From Nocardioides marinisabuli (GTDB lineage: Bacteria; Actinomycetota; Actinomycetes; Propionibacteriales; Nocardioidaceae), in contig NZ_CP059163.1 in assembly GCF_013466785.1 (NCBI RefSeq), positions 1,984,001 to 2,048,000 on the forward strand: a DNA stretch of 64,000 bases, read 5' to 3'. The translations under genes were made by a program, and so were the position numbers. This document shows positions 57,310 to 64,000 of this stretch, one piece after another (position 1 is the first letter of the stretch; each line of letters begins with the position of its first letter). The notes beneath the pieces were generated by a model that worked only from the letters and a program-made list of their open reading frames with translations, did not search any database and was not told the origin of the DNA.

Positions 57310-57350
57310 GGACCCGTGGTGGACCCGGTGATGGACCCGGTGGTGGACCC
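57310..57350. repeat. Tandem 11/12-bp repeats upstream of the CarH-like gene
   Basis: GGACCCGTGGT, GGACCCGGTGAT, GGACCCGGTGGT and a final GGACCC follow each other from 57310. They lie 24 bp before the ATG of the minus-strand CarH-like gene, where 5' leader or promoter is expected. Confidence 0.7.
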
Positions 57351-57434
57351 GGGCGCGGGAGCAGCCGGGTGGGTGCCGCGGGGCAGAGTTTAGACGAACT
57401 CTCCACGACCGGACGAGCCTTCCTGGGCGCCAAC

Positions 57435-57467
57435 CTTGCACGGAGCTTGCACAGCGCGTGCTTGGAT
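57435..57467. promoter_or_regulatory. 11-bp direct repeats, candidate CarH-like operator
   Basis: CTTGCACGGAG (57435) and CTTGCACAGCG (57446) are spaced exactly 11 bp and a weaker CGTGCTTGG follows at 57457. CarH proteins bind head-to-tail 11-bp repeats, so spacing fits, although the sequence is not the TnTACA core I recall. A separate small palindrome GAGTT/AACTC is at 57386-57401. The region serves the CarH-like gene and the divergent small gene. Confidence 0.4.
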
Positions 57468-57520
57468 GGGAAGCAGCCGGCAGCCGTGCCGGGCCCCCGA
57501 CCCGAGAGGCGTGACCCCCT

Positions 57521-57757
57521 GTGCCCGAGCCGCAGCCCATCGGACGACTGGTCGACTCCCTCGGCGTCGAGCACCGGCCCGAGGACGGCGAGCTGGTGCT
57601 CGGCGCGGTCGTGCTGCTCAAGGTGATGGAGCCCGACGGCGAGGTGTCGATGCGCGCGGCGTGGTCGCCGGGGCTGAGCTGGATGGAGCGGGTGGGCATG
57701 CACCAGGCGGCGGTGCAGTCCGACCTGCCGCAGCGCGGCGGCGTACCGGGGGAGTGA
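57521..57757 (+). CDS. Small hypothetical protein
   Basis: A 78-residue soluble protein beginning with GTG: IGRLVDSLGVEHRPEDGELV, then GAVVLLKVMEPDGEVSMRAA and SWMERVGMHQAA. The balanced composition, a codon-position GC bias like its neighbours and the absence of a better frame argue that it is real. I do not recognise the family. It is divergent from the CarH-like gene and convergent with the sigma factor gene, and shares the intergenic region carrying 11-bp repeats. Confidence 0.65.
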   Translation: MPEPQPIGRLVDSLGVEHRPEDGELVLGAVVLLKVMEPDGEVSMRAAWSPGLSWMERVGMHQAAVQSDLPQRGGVPGE

Positions 57758-57814
57758 GCGGGGCCCCTCGGGGACCGGGGGATCCGGGGGCCCAGGAGGC
57801 CCGGAGGGTCAGCC

Positions 57815-58610
57815 TCAGACGGCTTCGCTGAGCGCGCCGCGCATCTGGGTGAGCACCCGCTGCAGCAGGCGCGAGACCTGGATCTGCGAGAGCCCGAGAC
57901 GGTCGGCGATCTCGCGCTGGCTCAGCTCGTCGACGAAGCGCCAGCGCAGGATCTGCTGGTCGCGGCGGGCCAGGGAGGCGACCAGGGGCTGGACCAGCAG
58001 CCGGGCCTCGGCCTGCTCCTGCGAGCGGTCGCCGTGGTCGGCGACGTCGGCGGCCGGCCCCTCGTCCTCGGCGCCCCCGGCCGGCTGGTCGAGCGAGAGC
58101 AGCGAGAAGCAGGTGCGCGCCGACAGGGCCTCGCGCACCACCTCGACCGACTCCTCGACCTGGCTCGCGAGCTGCTCCAGCGCCGGGGCGTCGTAGCGCT
58201 CGAGGCTGGCGCCGGTGCGCACCAGGCGCGTGTGGGCGCGCTGCACGTCGCGCGGGGGCCGGATCGTCCAGCCGTGGTCGCGGAAGTGGCGGCGGATGTC
58301 GCCCTCGATGGTCGGGACGGCGTAGGCCAGCAGGTCGCGCTCGTGCGCGGCGTCGTAGCGGCGCACGGCCCGCACCAGCGCGAGGTAGGCGATCTGGGTG
58401 AGGTCCTCGACCGGGACCCCGCGGCGGGCGTAGCGGCGGGCGACGGCCTCGGCCACGCGCATGTTCACCCGCACCACCTCGTCGTGGCAGGCGCGGCGCT
58501 CGGTCGTCGTCGGTGGCCGCGGCGCGCGCCAGCAGGCTCGTGGTGGCGGCGGCGCGCTCGGCGTCGGAGGTCCGGAAGGCGCTGCGTCGTTCGGCGAGGG
58601 AGGTGGTCAT
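57815..58610 (-). CDS. SigB/SigF-type RNA polymerase sigma factor, one-base frameshift at 58502-58503
   Basis: A sigma-70 family factor of the stress type, about 264 residues if corrected. Region 2 is VRVNMRVAEAVARRYARRGV, then VEDLTQIAYLALVRAVRRYD; region 3 RPPRDVQRAH; region 4 LSQREIADRLGLSQIQVSRL. The frame from ATG 58610 (MTTSLAERRSAFRTSDAERA) breaks after ATDDD; removing one base from the GG at 58502-58503 yields DDDERRACHDEVVRVNM, as expected for the start of region 2. Without correction, only a 220-residue product from GTG 58477 is possible. It is divergent from the cyclase gene, with TCTACA repeats between. No anti-sigma gene is adjacent; the ATPase-PAS gene at 25.3 kb is a distant candidate. 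Confidence 0.85.
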
Positions 58611-58652
58611 GTGCGGCTGCCTTCCATGGGCGGCTGAGGAGAACTGCCTAAC

Positions 58653-58691
58653 TGAACAGGAATCTACACAAGCCTCTACAAAGGTTCTACA
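58653..58691. promoter_or_regulatory. Three TCTACA repeats spaced 11-12 bp, CarH-type operator candidate
   Basis: TCTACA occurs at 58663, 58675 and 58686, and a degenerate TGAACA at 58653. The copies are in the same orientation, spaced 12, 11 and 10 bp. From memory, CarH operators are 11-bp direct repeats with a TnTACA core, which these match. They lie between the divergent sigma factor and cyclase genes, 27 bp before the latter's ATG. Confidence 0.55.
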
Positions 58692-58717
58692 GGATCACCC
58701 CTTCGGTTGCGTGCGCG

Positions 58718-60355
58718 ATGATGCGCGGCGTGAGGAGCACCCGCGAGCCAGTCCCCGGCACCGGCCCGAGCACCGGCCCCGGCGCCGGCCGCCGCCGACG
58801 ACGACCGCGGCGTACGCCGTTCGGCTCGTGGTTGCTGGGGCCCGAGGGCCAGTCGCCGCGCCGGCTGCGGGCGCGGGTGCAGGTGCTGCTGACGGTGGCG
58901 CTCACGCTGACCCACGGGGTCGGGGCGGCGGTGGTGCTGCTGCTCTCGGTCTTCGTGGTCACCGCCCCGGCGCCCGACGGCCCGACCTGGCTGGCCCTGG
59001 CGGTCGCCGTCCCGGTCTACGTCGGGGTGGCGCTCGTGGTCGGCACGGTGTGGGGGACCCGGGTCGCGCTGCAGGGGCTGCGCTGGGCCGCCGAGGGCGG
59101 CGGGTCGTCGCGCCGGGTGCGCCGCCGGATGCTGCGGGTCCCGCTGCGGCTGACCGTGCTGGCGGGCGTGCTGTGGGCCGCGGCCGACGTGCTCTTCGTC
59201 GGCCTCGCGCTGTGGCTGCAGCCCCAGCGCGCGCTGAGCACCGCGTTCACGGTGGCCATCGGCGGGGTCGTGGCCTGCGCCGTGGCCTACCTGTTCTCCG
59301 AGTTCGCGCTGCGCCCGGTCACCGCCCGCGCCCTGGACGACGGTGGCGGCCACGCGGCCTCGGAGCGCCCCCGCGGCCTGGGCGTGGGTGGCCGGATGCT
59401 GATGTTCTGGCTGCTGGGCACCGCCGCCCCGGTCGTCGGGCTCGTGGTGGCGGCGCTGCTGGTGCTGGTCGGCGACGACGTCAGCACGCGGCGCCTGGCC
59501 GTCGAGGTGCTGGTCCTCGGCGGCGTGGTGCTCGTGGTCGGGCTGCTGGTCACCGTCCTCAACGCGCGCTCGGTGGTGGCGCCGCTGACCGCGGTGCGCG
59601 GCGCGCTGCTCGAGGTGGAGCGCGGTGACCTCGACCAGCGGGTGGCGGTCTACGACGCCACCGAGATCGGCGAGCTGCAGGCCGGGTTCAACCACATGGT
59701 CGCGGGGCTGCGCGAGCGCGAGCACCTGCGCGACGTCTTCGGCCGGCACGTGGGCCGCGAGGTCGCCCGGGCCGCGGTCGACGGCGACGTCGAGCTCGGT
59801 GGCGAGGTCCGCGAGGTGACGGTGCTCTTCGTCGACCTCGTCGGGTCCACCACCATGGCCGCCGAGCGGGACCCCGCCGAGGTCGTCGCGGTGCTCAACG
59901 CCTTCTTCGAGGTCGTCGTCGACGAGGTCGACCGGGCCGGCGGCATCGTCAACAAGTTCATGGGCGACGCGGTGCTCGCGGTCTTCGGCGCCCCGGTCGA
60001 GCAGCCGGACCACGCCCGGGCGGGGCTGCTGGCCGCGCGCCGCATCGACGAGCGGCTGCGCGCCGAGCGGCCCGACGTCGCCGCGGGCGTCGGGGTGTGC
60101 ACCGGGGCCACGGTGGCCGGCAACGTCGGCACCCGCGCCCGGCTGGAGTACACCGTGATCGGCGACGCGGTGAACGCCGCGGCCCGGCTCACCGAGCTCG
60201 CCAAGGCCGAGGAGCCGCGGGTGCTCACCACGCTCGCGACGGTGCGGGCGGCCGCGCGCGCCGGCGGGGACGACGAGGCGCGCTGCTGGCGGGAGGCCGG
60301 CTCGACGGTGCTGCGGGGGCGCCCCTCGGCCACCGACCTGGCGCGACCGGTGTGA
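58718..60355 (+). CDS. Membrane-bound class III adenylate/guanylate cyclase with HAMP domain
   Basis: A 545-residue protein: Arg/Pro-rich N-terminus, six membrane helices between residues 50 and 290, a HAMP linker (RSVVAPLTAVRGALLEVERG), then a class III cyclase domain. The metal-binding aspartates are in VTVLFVDLVGSTTM near residue 372 and VNKFMGDAVLAVFGAP near 412; the transition-state block is YTVIGDAVNAAARL. Substrate-selecting residues Lys (NKFMGD) and Asp (IGDAV) favour ATP. ATG 58718, with a second ATG next to it. The upstream TCTACA repeats suggest light/B12 control of cAMP formation; the sensor ligand of the membrane part is unknown. Confidence 0.9.
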   Translation: MMRGVRSTREPVPGTGPSTGPGAGRRRRRPRRTPFGSWLLGPEGQSPRRLRARVQVLLTVALTLTHGVGAAVVLLLSVFVVTAPAPDGPTWLALAVAVPVYVGVALVVGTVWGTRVALQGLRWAAEGGGSSRRVRRRMLRVPLRLTVLAGVLWAAADVLFVGLALWLQPQRALSTAFTVAIGGVVACAVAYLFSEFALRPVTARALDDGGGHAASERPRGLGVGGRMLMFWLLGTAAPVVGLVVAALLVLVGDDVSTRRLAVEVLVLGGVVLVVGLLVTVLNARSVVAPLTAVRGALLEVERGDLDQRVAVYDATEIGELQAGFNHMVAGLREREHLRDVFGRHVGREVARAAVDGDVELGGEVREVTVLFVDLVGSTTMAAERDPAEVVAVLNAFFEVVVDEVDRAGGIVNKFMGDAVLAVFGAPVEQPDHARAGLLAARRIDERLRAERPDVAAGVGVCTGATVAGNVGTRARLEYTVIGDAVNAAARLTELAKAEEPRVLTTLATVRAAARAGGDDEARCWREAGSTVLRGRPSATDLARPV

Positions 60356-60382
60356 GACCTGGTGAGACCTGGTGAGACCTGT
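60353..60382 (+). repeat. Three 10-bp tandem repeats containing the cyclase stop codon
   Basis: TGAGACCTGG occurs at 60353 and 60363 and TGAGACCTGT at 60373. The first TGA is the stop codon of the cyclase gene, so the array begins exactly at the stop. Confidence 0.75.
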
Positions 60383-60471
60383 GTGAGCCCTGGCCGCGCC
60401 CTGTGTGAAGCCTGTCACGACAGGGGGTCGTGATTGCCGCGGGCAGGGCCCCGCACCGGACACTCGGGAGC

Positions 60472-61671
60472 GTGCACACCCCCCTGCCCGCCGCCACCGC
60501 CCCCGTCGTCGCGGGCGCCGGCACGTCGCGGGTCCTGTGGATCGACGTGGCCAAGGGCCTGAGCATCCTGCTGGTGGTGCTGCACCACGCGGTGGTCAAG
60601 AACCTCGGCATCGACGCTCCTGAGTCGCTCGCCGGCGTCGTGGCCGGCTGGGGCGCGGTGACCAGCGCCCTCAAGCCCATCCGGATGCCGCTCTTCTTCG
60701 TGCTCAGCGGCTTCGTGGCGTCCCGCGCGGTGCACCGGCCCTGGGCCCAGGTGCGCCGCCGCGCCCTGTCGCCGTACTACCTCTACGTCGTGTGGCTGCT
60801 GCTGCTCGGCGCGGTCTTCTCGGTCGAGCGGCTGCTGCCGATGAACCGCACCCAGGACCTCGGCGAGCTCGCCCAGGACCTCGTGTGGGCCTCGACCGGC
60901 GTGTGGTTCCTCTACGCGCTGGCCGTCTACTTCGTGCTGGCCAAGCTGCTGGCCGGGCTGCCCGCCGGGTGGGTGCTGGCCGGCGCCGCCGTCCTCTCCG
61001 CGTCGTCGTCGGCGTTCGGCATCGAGCAGTGGAACCGCTTCTCGGTGCTCTTCCACTTCACCTACTTCGCCCTGGGCGCGCTCGCCCCGCGGCTGGTCCG
61101 CCGCCTGGCCGAGCGCCCCGCCGGCCCGTGGGGCGGGGCGCCGGCGCTGACGACGGCGTACGTCGCCCTGACCCTGCTGCTGTGGCGCCTCGACCTGCCC
61201 ACCAGCGCCCACCTGCTGGTGGCCAGCGTCGTCGGGGTGCCCCTGGGGCTGCGGGTGGCGGTGCTGCTGGCCCGCAGCGGTCCGCCGGCCCGGCTGCTGG
61301 GCTGGGTGGGCCGCCGCACCCTGCCGATCTACGTGCTGCACACCGTGGTGCTGGCGAGCCTGCTGCACCTGCCGCCGCTGCTGGACCTCGAGCAGGGCTC
61401 GGTGGTGCGCGGCGTGCTGCACCCGCTGGTGCTCAGCGCGGTCGCGGTGCTCGTGTCGCTCGGCGCGCACTGGGTGCTGCTGCGGCTGGGGGCGACCTGG
61501 CTGTTCGCGCTGCCCGGGCGCCCCGAGCGTCCGCGCCGTCAGGCGCCGCGGCGCTCCACCGAGGTGCGGGCGTCGAGCAGCGAGGGGCCGTACCAGGTCA
61601 GCAGCCGCCCGTCGACGAGCTCGCAGGGCGAGCGCAGCGCCTCCGGCCCGTCGGCGTCCGTGAACTCGTAG
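60472..61671 (+). CDS. Acyltransferase-3 family membrane protein
   Basis: About 399 residues with around ten membrane helices: RVLWIDVAKGLSILLVVLHH (the family histidine), MPLFFVLSGFVASRAV, and WVGRRTLPIYVLHTVVL. Such OafA/WecH-type proteins transfer acyl groups to sugars or envelope glycans. GTG 60472 has GGGAG just upstream. The last about 45 residues are low-complexity and overlap the convergent BtuF-like gene by 133 bp, which is unusual; a missed stop through a sequence error is possible, as conserved sequence ends near residue 350. Confidence 0.8.
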   Translation: MHTPLPAATAPVVAGAGTSRVLWIDVAKGLSILLVVLHHAVVKNLGIDAPESLAGVVAGWGAVTSALKPIRMPLFFVLSGFVASRAVHRPWAQVRRRALSPYYLYVVWLLLLGAVFSVERLLPMNRTQDLGELAQDLVWASTGVWFLYALAVYFVLAKLLAGLPAGWVLAGAAVLSASSSAFGIEQWNRFSVLFHFTYFALGALAPRLVRRLAERPAGPWGGAPALTTAYVALTLLLWRLDLPTSAHLLVASVVGVPLGLRVAVLLARSGPPARLLGWVGRRTLPIYVLHTVVLASLLHLPPLLDLEQGSVVRGVLHPLVLSAVAVLVSLGAHWVLLRLGATWLFALPGRPERPRRQAPRRSTEVRASSSEGPYQVSSRPSTSSQGERSASGPSASVNS

Positions 61672-62288
61672 GGCTCGTCGGGCAGCAGCACCGCGTCGGC
61701 GCCCAGCGCGTCGATCTGCTCGACGTCGAGCGTGGGGTAGCGCCCCTGCGCCTCCCCGGCGCCGGGCAGTGTCTGCCAGCCCAGCCGGCGGCACAGGTCG
61801 CTGGTGAAGGTCGCGGGGCCCACGACCATCCACGGGTCGCGCCAGATCGGCACCACCACGCGCCGGCTCACCGCGGGCAGCGGCCCGCACCACAGCTCGC
61901 GGGCGCGGGCCAGCCAGTCGGGGCGCTGCCAGCCGATCCCGTCGAGCAGCCGCTCCATCGAGGCGACCGCACCGGGCACGGTCTCGATGTCGGTGACCCA
62001 CACCCGCACGCCCGAGTCCCGCAGCCGGCGCACGTCGAGCTCGCGGTTCTCCTCCTTGTTGGCCACCACCACGTCGGGCTCCAGCGCCCGCACCGCGGCC
62101 AGGTCGGGGTTCTTGGTGCCGCGCACCCGGGTGGTCTCCAGGTCGGTGGGGCGGATGCACCAGTCGGTCGCCCCCACCACCGCCGCGCGGTCCACCGAGA
62201 CCAGCGCCTCGGTCAGCGACGGCACCAGCGAGACCACCCGCCGCGCCGGCCGCGGCCCGTCGTACGTCGTGCCCAGGTCGTCGTCCAT
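61539..62288 (-). CDS. BtuF-like helical-backbone metal/cobalamin-binding protein, no signal peptide
   Basis: A 249-residue protein of the periplasmic binding protein class III fold used for B12 and siderophores: RVVSLVPSLTEALVSV, GATDWCIRP, TKNPDLAAVRALEPDVVVAN and ALGADAVLLPDEPYEFTD. There is no signal peptide or lipobox, so it stays in the cytoplasm if the start is right, unlike BtuF proper. It lies between array B and the acyltransferase and beside the B12-dependent mutase gene; a cobalamin-handling role is inferred from both fold and neighbours. The 3' end overlaps the acyltransferase gene. Confidence 0.78.
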   Translation of the reverse strand: MDDDLGTTYDGPRPARRVVSLVPSLTEALVSVDRAAVVGATDWCIRPTDLETTRVRGTKNPDLAAVRALEPDVVVANKEENRELDVRRLRDSGVRVWVTDIETVPGAVASMERLLDGIGWQRPDWLARARELWCGPLPAVSRRVVVPIWRDPWMVVGPATFTSDLCRRLGWQTLPGAGEAQGRYPTLDVEQIDALGADAVLLPDEPYEFTDADGPEALRSPCELVDGRLLTWYGPSLLDARTSVERRGA

Positions 62289-62301
62289 GCCCCCACCCTC
62301 C

Positions 62302-62480
62302 CCGACCCGTCCCAGATCTCACCCTCACCCGTCGCAAACTTCGCACTGACCCGTCGCAGATCTCACGCTGACCCGTCCCAAAGTTCACGCTGACCCGGCC
62401 CGGATCTCCGCGGGAGGGAGATCCGGGCCGGGTCGACGCGAGGTATGCGCCGGGTCGGCGCGAGATACGGGCCTGGTCAG
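62302..62480. repeat. Inverted array B of the 22-bp unit (5 + 3 copies)
   Basis: Five direct copies start at 62302, 62324, 62346, 62368 and 62390, and three inverted copies follow at 62415, 62437 and 62459, all exactly 22 bp long. Consensus is the same as in array A, with alternation of CAGATCTC and CAAACTTC/CAAAGTTC cores. The last inverted copy, ending CCTGGTCAG, contains the stop codon of the mutase gene (62477-62479), exactly as in array A. The other end lies 13 bp before the BtuF-like start, so here the array separates two genes on the same strand. Confidence 0.92.
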
Positions 62481-64000
62481 ACGTTGCGGCGGTAGGCCCC
62501 GCCGACCTCGAAGAACGCCTCGGTGACCTGGCCGAGCGAGCAGACGCGGGCGGCGTCCATCAGCACGGCGAAGACGTTCTCGCCCGAGGTCGCGGCGGCC
62601 TTGAGCCGGGCCAGGGCCTCGGCGGCCTCGTTCTCGTGGGTGCGCTGGAACTCGCGCACCCGCCGCAGCTGCGACTCCTTCTCCTCGTCGGTGGCGCGGG
62701 CCAGCTCGACGTGCTGCGGGGTGGCGTCGTCGCCGACCTCCTTGAGGAAGGTGTTCACGCCGACGATCGGCAGCGAGCCGTCGTGCTTGCGGTGCTCGTA
62801 GAGCATCGACTCGTCCTGGATGCGGCCGCGCTGGTAGCCGGTCTCCATCGCGCCCAGCACGCCGCCGCGCTCGTTGATGCGGTCGAACTCGGCGAGCACG
62901 GCCTCCTCGACGAGGTCGGTGAGCTGGTCGATGATGAAGGAGCCCTGCAGCGGGTTCTCGTTCATCGCCAGCCCCCACTCGCGGTTGATGATCAGCTGGA
63001 TCGCCAGGGCGCGGCGCACCGACTCCTCGCTGGGGGTCGTCACGGCCTCGTCGTAGGCGTTGGTGTGCAGGCTGTTGGCGTTGTCGTAGATCGCGATCAG
63101 CGCCTGCAGCGTGGTGCGGATGTCGTTGAAGTCCATCTCCTGCGCGTGCAGCGAGCGACCCGAGGTCTGCACGTGGTACTTCAGCTTCTGCGAGCGCTCG
63201 CCGGCGCCGTACTTGTCGCGCATCGCCACCGCCCAGATCCGACGCGCGACGCGGCCGATGACGGAGTACTCGGGGTCCATGCCGTTGGAGAAGAAGAACG
63301 ACAGGTTGGGCGCGAAGTCGTCGATGTCCATGCCGCGCGCGAGGTAGGCCTCGACGTAGGTGAAGCCGTTGGCGAGGGTGAAGGCGAGCTGGCTGATGGG
63401 GTTCGCCCCGGCCTCGGCGATGTGGTAGCCGGAGATCGAGACCGAGTAGAAGTTGCGCACCTGCTTCTCGATGAACCACTCCTGGATGTCGGCCATCATC
63501 CGGAGGCTGAACTCGGTGGAGAACAGGCAGGTGTTCTGGCCCTGGTCCTCCTTGAGGATGTCGGCCTGCACGGTGCCGCGGACGCTCGCCACCGCGTGGG
63601 CGGCCAGCATCGCGGCCTCGTCGGCGTCGGGCTCGCGGCCCTCGCGCTCGCGGAAGGCGTCGACCTGCTGGTCGATGACGGTGTTGAGGAAGAACGCCAG
63701 CACCGTCGGCGCCGGGCCGTTGATGGTCATCGAGACCGAGGTGCTCGGCGCGACCAGGTCGAAGCCGTCGTAGAGCACCTTCATGTCGTCGAGGGTGGCC
63801 ACCGAGACGCCGGAGGTGCCGACCTTGCCGTAGATGTCGGGGCGCTCGTCGGGGTCGCGACCGTAGAGGGTCACCGAGTCGAAGGCCGTCGAGAGGCGCT
63901 TGGCGTCGCCGTCCGCGGAGAGGATCTTGAAGCGGCGGTTGGTGCGCGCGGGGTCGCCCTCGCCGGCGAACATCCGGGCCGGGTCCTCGCCGTCGCGCTT
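62477..64000 (-). CDS. icmF: Fused isobutyryl-CoA-type mutase (IcmF-like), C-terminal part
   Basis: The frame runs off the window, leaving 507 C-terminal residues. This is the substrate-binding TIM barrel of an adenosylcobalamin-dependent acyl-CoA mutase: RMFAGEG with [64 protein letters not shown] and the end [11 protein letters not shown]. These match IcmF, in which a B12-binding domain and a MeaB-like G domain precede the barrel; those would lie beyond position 64000. IcmF interconverts isobutyryl- and butyryl-CoA or similar pairs. An unfused mutase large subunit is possible. Confidence 0.85.
   Translation of the reverse strand, partial: KRDGEDPARMFAGEGDPARTNRRFKILSADGDAKRLSTAFDSVTLYGRDPDERPDIYGKVGTSGVSVATLDDMKVLYDGFDLVAPSTSVSMTINGPAPTVLAFFLNTVIDQQVDAFREREGREPDADEAAMLAAHAVASVRGTVQADILKEDQGQNTCLFSTEFSLRMMADIQEWFIEKQVRNFYSVSISGYHIAEAGANPISQLAFTLANGFTYVEAYLARGMDIDDFAPNLSFFFSNGMDPEYSVIGRVARRIWAVAMRDKYGAGERSQKLKYHVQTSGRSLHAQEMDFNDIRTTLQALIAIYDNANSLHTNAYDEAVTTPSEESVRRALAIQLIINREWGLAMNENPLQGSFIIDQLTDLVEEAVLAEFDRINERGGVLGAMETGYQRGRIQDESMLYEHRKHDGSLPIVGVNTFLKEVGDDATPQHVELARATDEEKESQLRRVREFQRTHENEAAEALARLKAAATSGENVFAVLMDAARVCSLGQVTEAFFEVGGAYRRNV

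Noticed and set aside
57758..57814. Terminator hairpin between the small hypothetical gene and the sigma factor gene
   Set aside because: The region has several GGGG/CCCC runs giving many weak alternative pairings but no single convincing stem.
62302..62480. Coding extension of neighbouring genes into the repeat (translations rich in DPSQIS or REICAGS)
   Set aside because: The frames come from the repeat itself and lie beyond the conserved ends of the flanking proteins; 22 bp is not a multiple of three, so the frame changes in each unit.

Overview
This window reads as a chromosomal segment of a high-GC actinobacterium. The features that suggest this are GC-rich third positions, frequent GTG starts, ATGA/GTGA four-base overlaps, DtxR/IdeR-type iron boxes, a phenylacetate operon with a TetR regulator, and a SigB/SigF-type sigma factor. 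A Nocardioidaceae-like host is my guess from overall gene style; no rRNA or other marker here proves it. There is no phage, transposase, CRISPR array, rRNA or tRNA that I can see.

Layout. 1-4.1 kb: end of a YibE/F membrane protein, a flavin reductase, a secreted nuclease lipoprotein, a PcaD-PcaC-like fusion whose hydrolase half has lost its nucleophile and histidine, and a PcaF-type thiolase. 4.1-5.0 kb: an iron-boxed siderophore-interacting flavoprotein. 5.0-24.9 kb: a pentose/sugar island with two ROK regulators, xylulokinase, an ABC sugar importer (ATPase, frameshifted permease, binding lipoprotein), a Gfo/Idh/MocA dehydrogenase, xylose isomerase, a 2046-residue secreted ThuA-sugar dehydrogenase multidomain protein, a TIM-barrel isomerase, a zinc dehydrogenase and a SWEET-like transporter. 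Two sigma70-like promoters overlapped by palindromes, one resembling XylR operators, lie between xylB and the second ROK gene. 25-33.8 kb: a mixed regulatory and redox region (ATPase-PAS protein, esterase, old yellow enzyme, a CDGSH / haem-oxygenase-like operon, methyltransferase, LuxR regulator, FUSC transporter). 33.9-38.6 kb: paaABCDE with a TetR-type operator and the likely paaR. 38.7-43.6 kb: a Ser/Thr kinase and a tightly overlapping four-glycosyltransferase operon. 43.8-47.1 kb: ppsR-ppsA (ppsA frameshifted). 48.4-55.2 kb: iron genes, namely an iron-boxed AMP-ligase/carrier/acyltransferase fusion convergent with a ferric-iron ABC transporter that has its own iron box. 55.4-64 kb: a LuxR protein with a non-phosphorylatable receiver, a CarH-like B12 regulator, a sigma factor, a class III cyclase, an acyltransferase, a BtuF-like protein and the C-terminal part of a B12-dependent acyl-CoA mutase.

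The most striking unexplained signals are: (a) two inverted arrays of an exactly 22-bp unit (51013-51210 and 62302-62480) whose outermost copies contain the stop codons of flanking genes, and a similar 5+5 inverted array of a 12-bp unit at 24061-24206; (b) a possible light/B12 circuit in which a CarH-like protein with the Wx9EH signature sits next to a sigma-factor/cyclase intergenic region carrying three TCTACA repeats spaced 11-12 bp; (c) a single-chain, iron-boxed adenylation-carrier-membrane acyltransferase.

Quality warning. Four genes (sugar permease, ppsA, ferric permease, sigma factor) each need exactly one base added or removed in a GC-rich run to restore a full-length protein. This points to sequence errors more than to true pseudogenes, and coordinates of those genes are given across the break.
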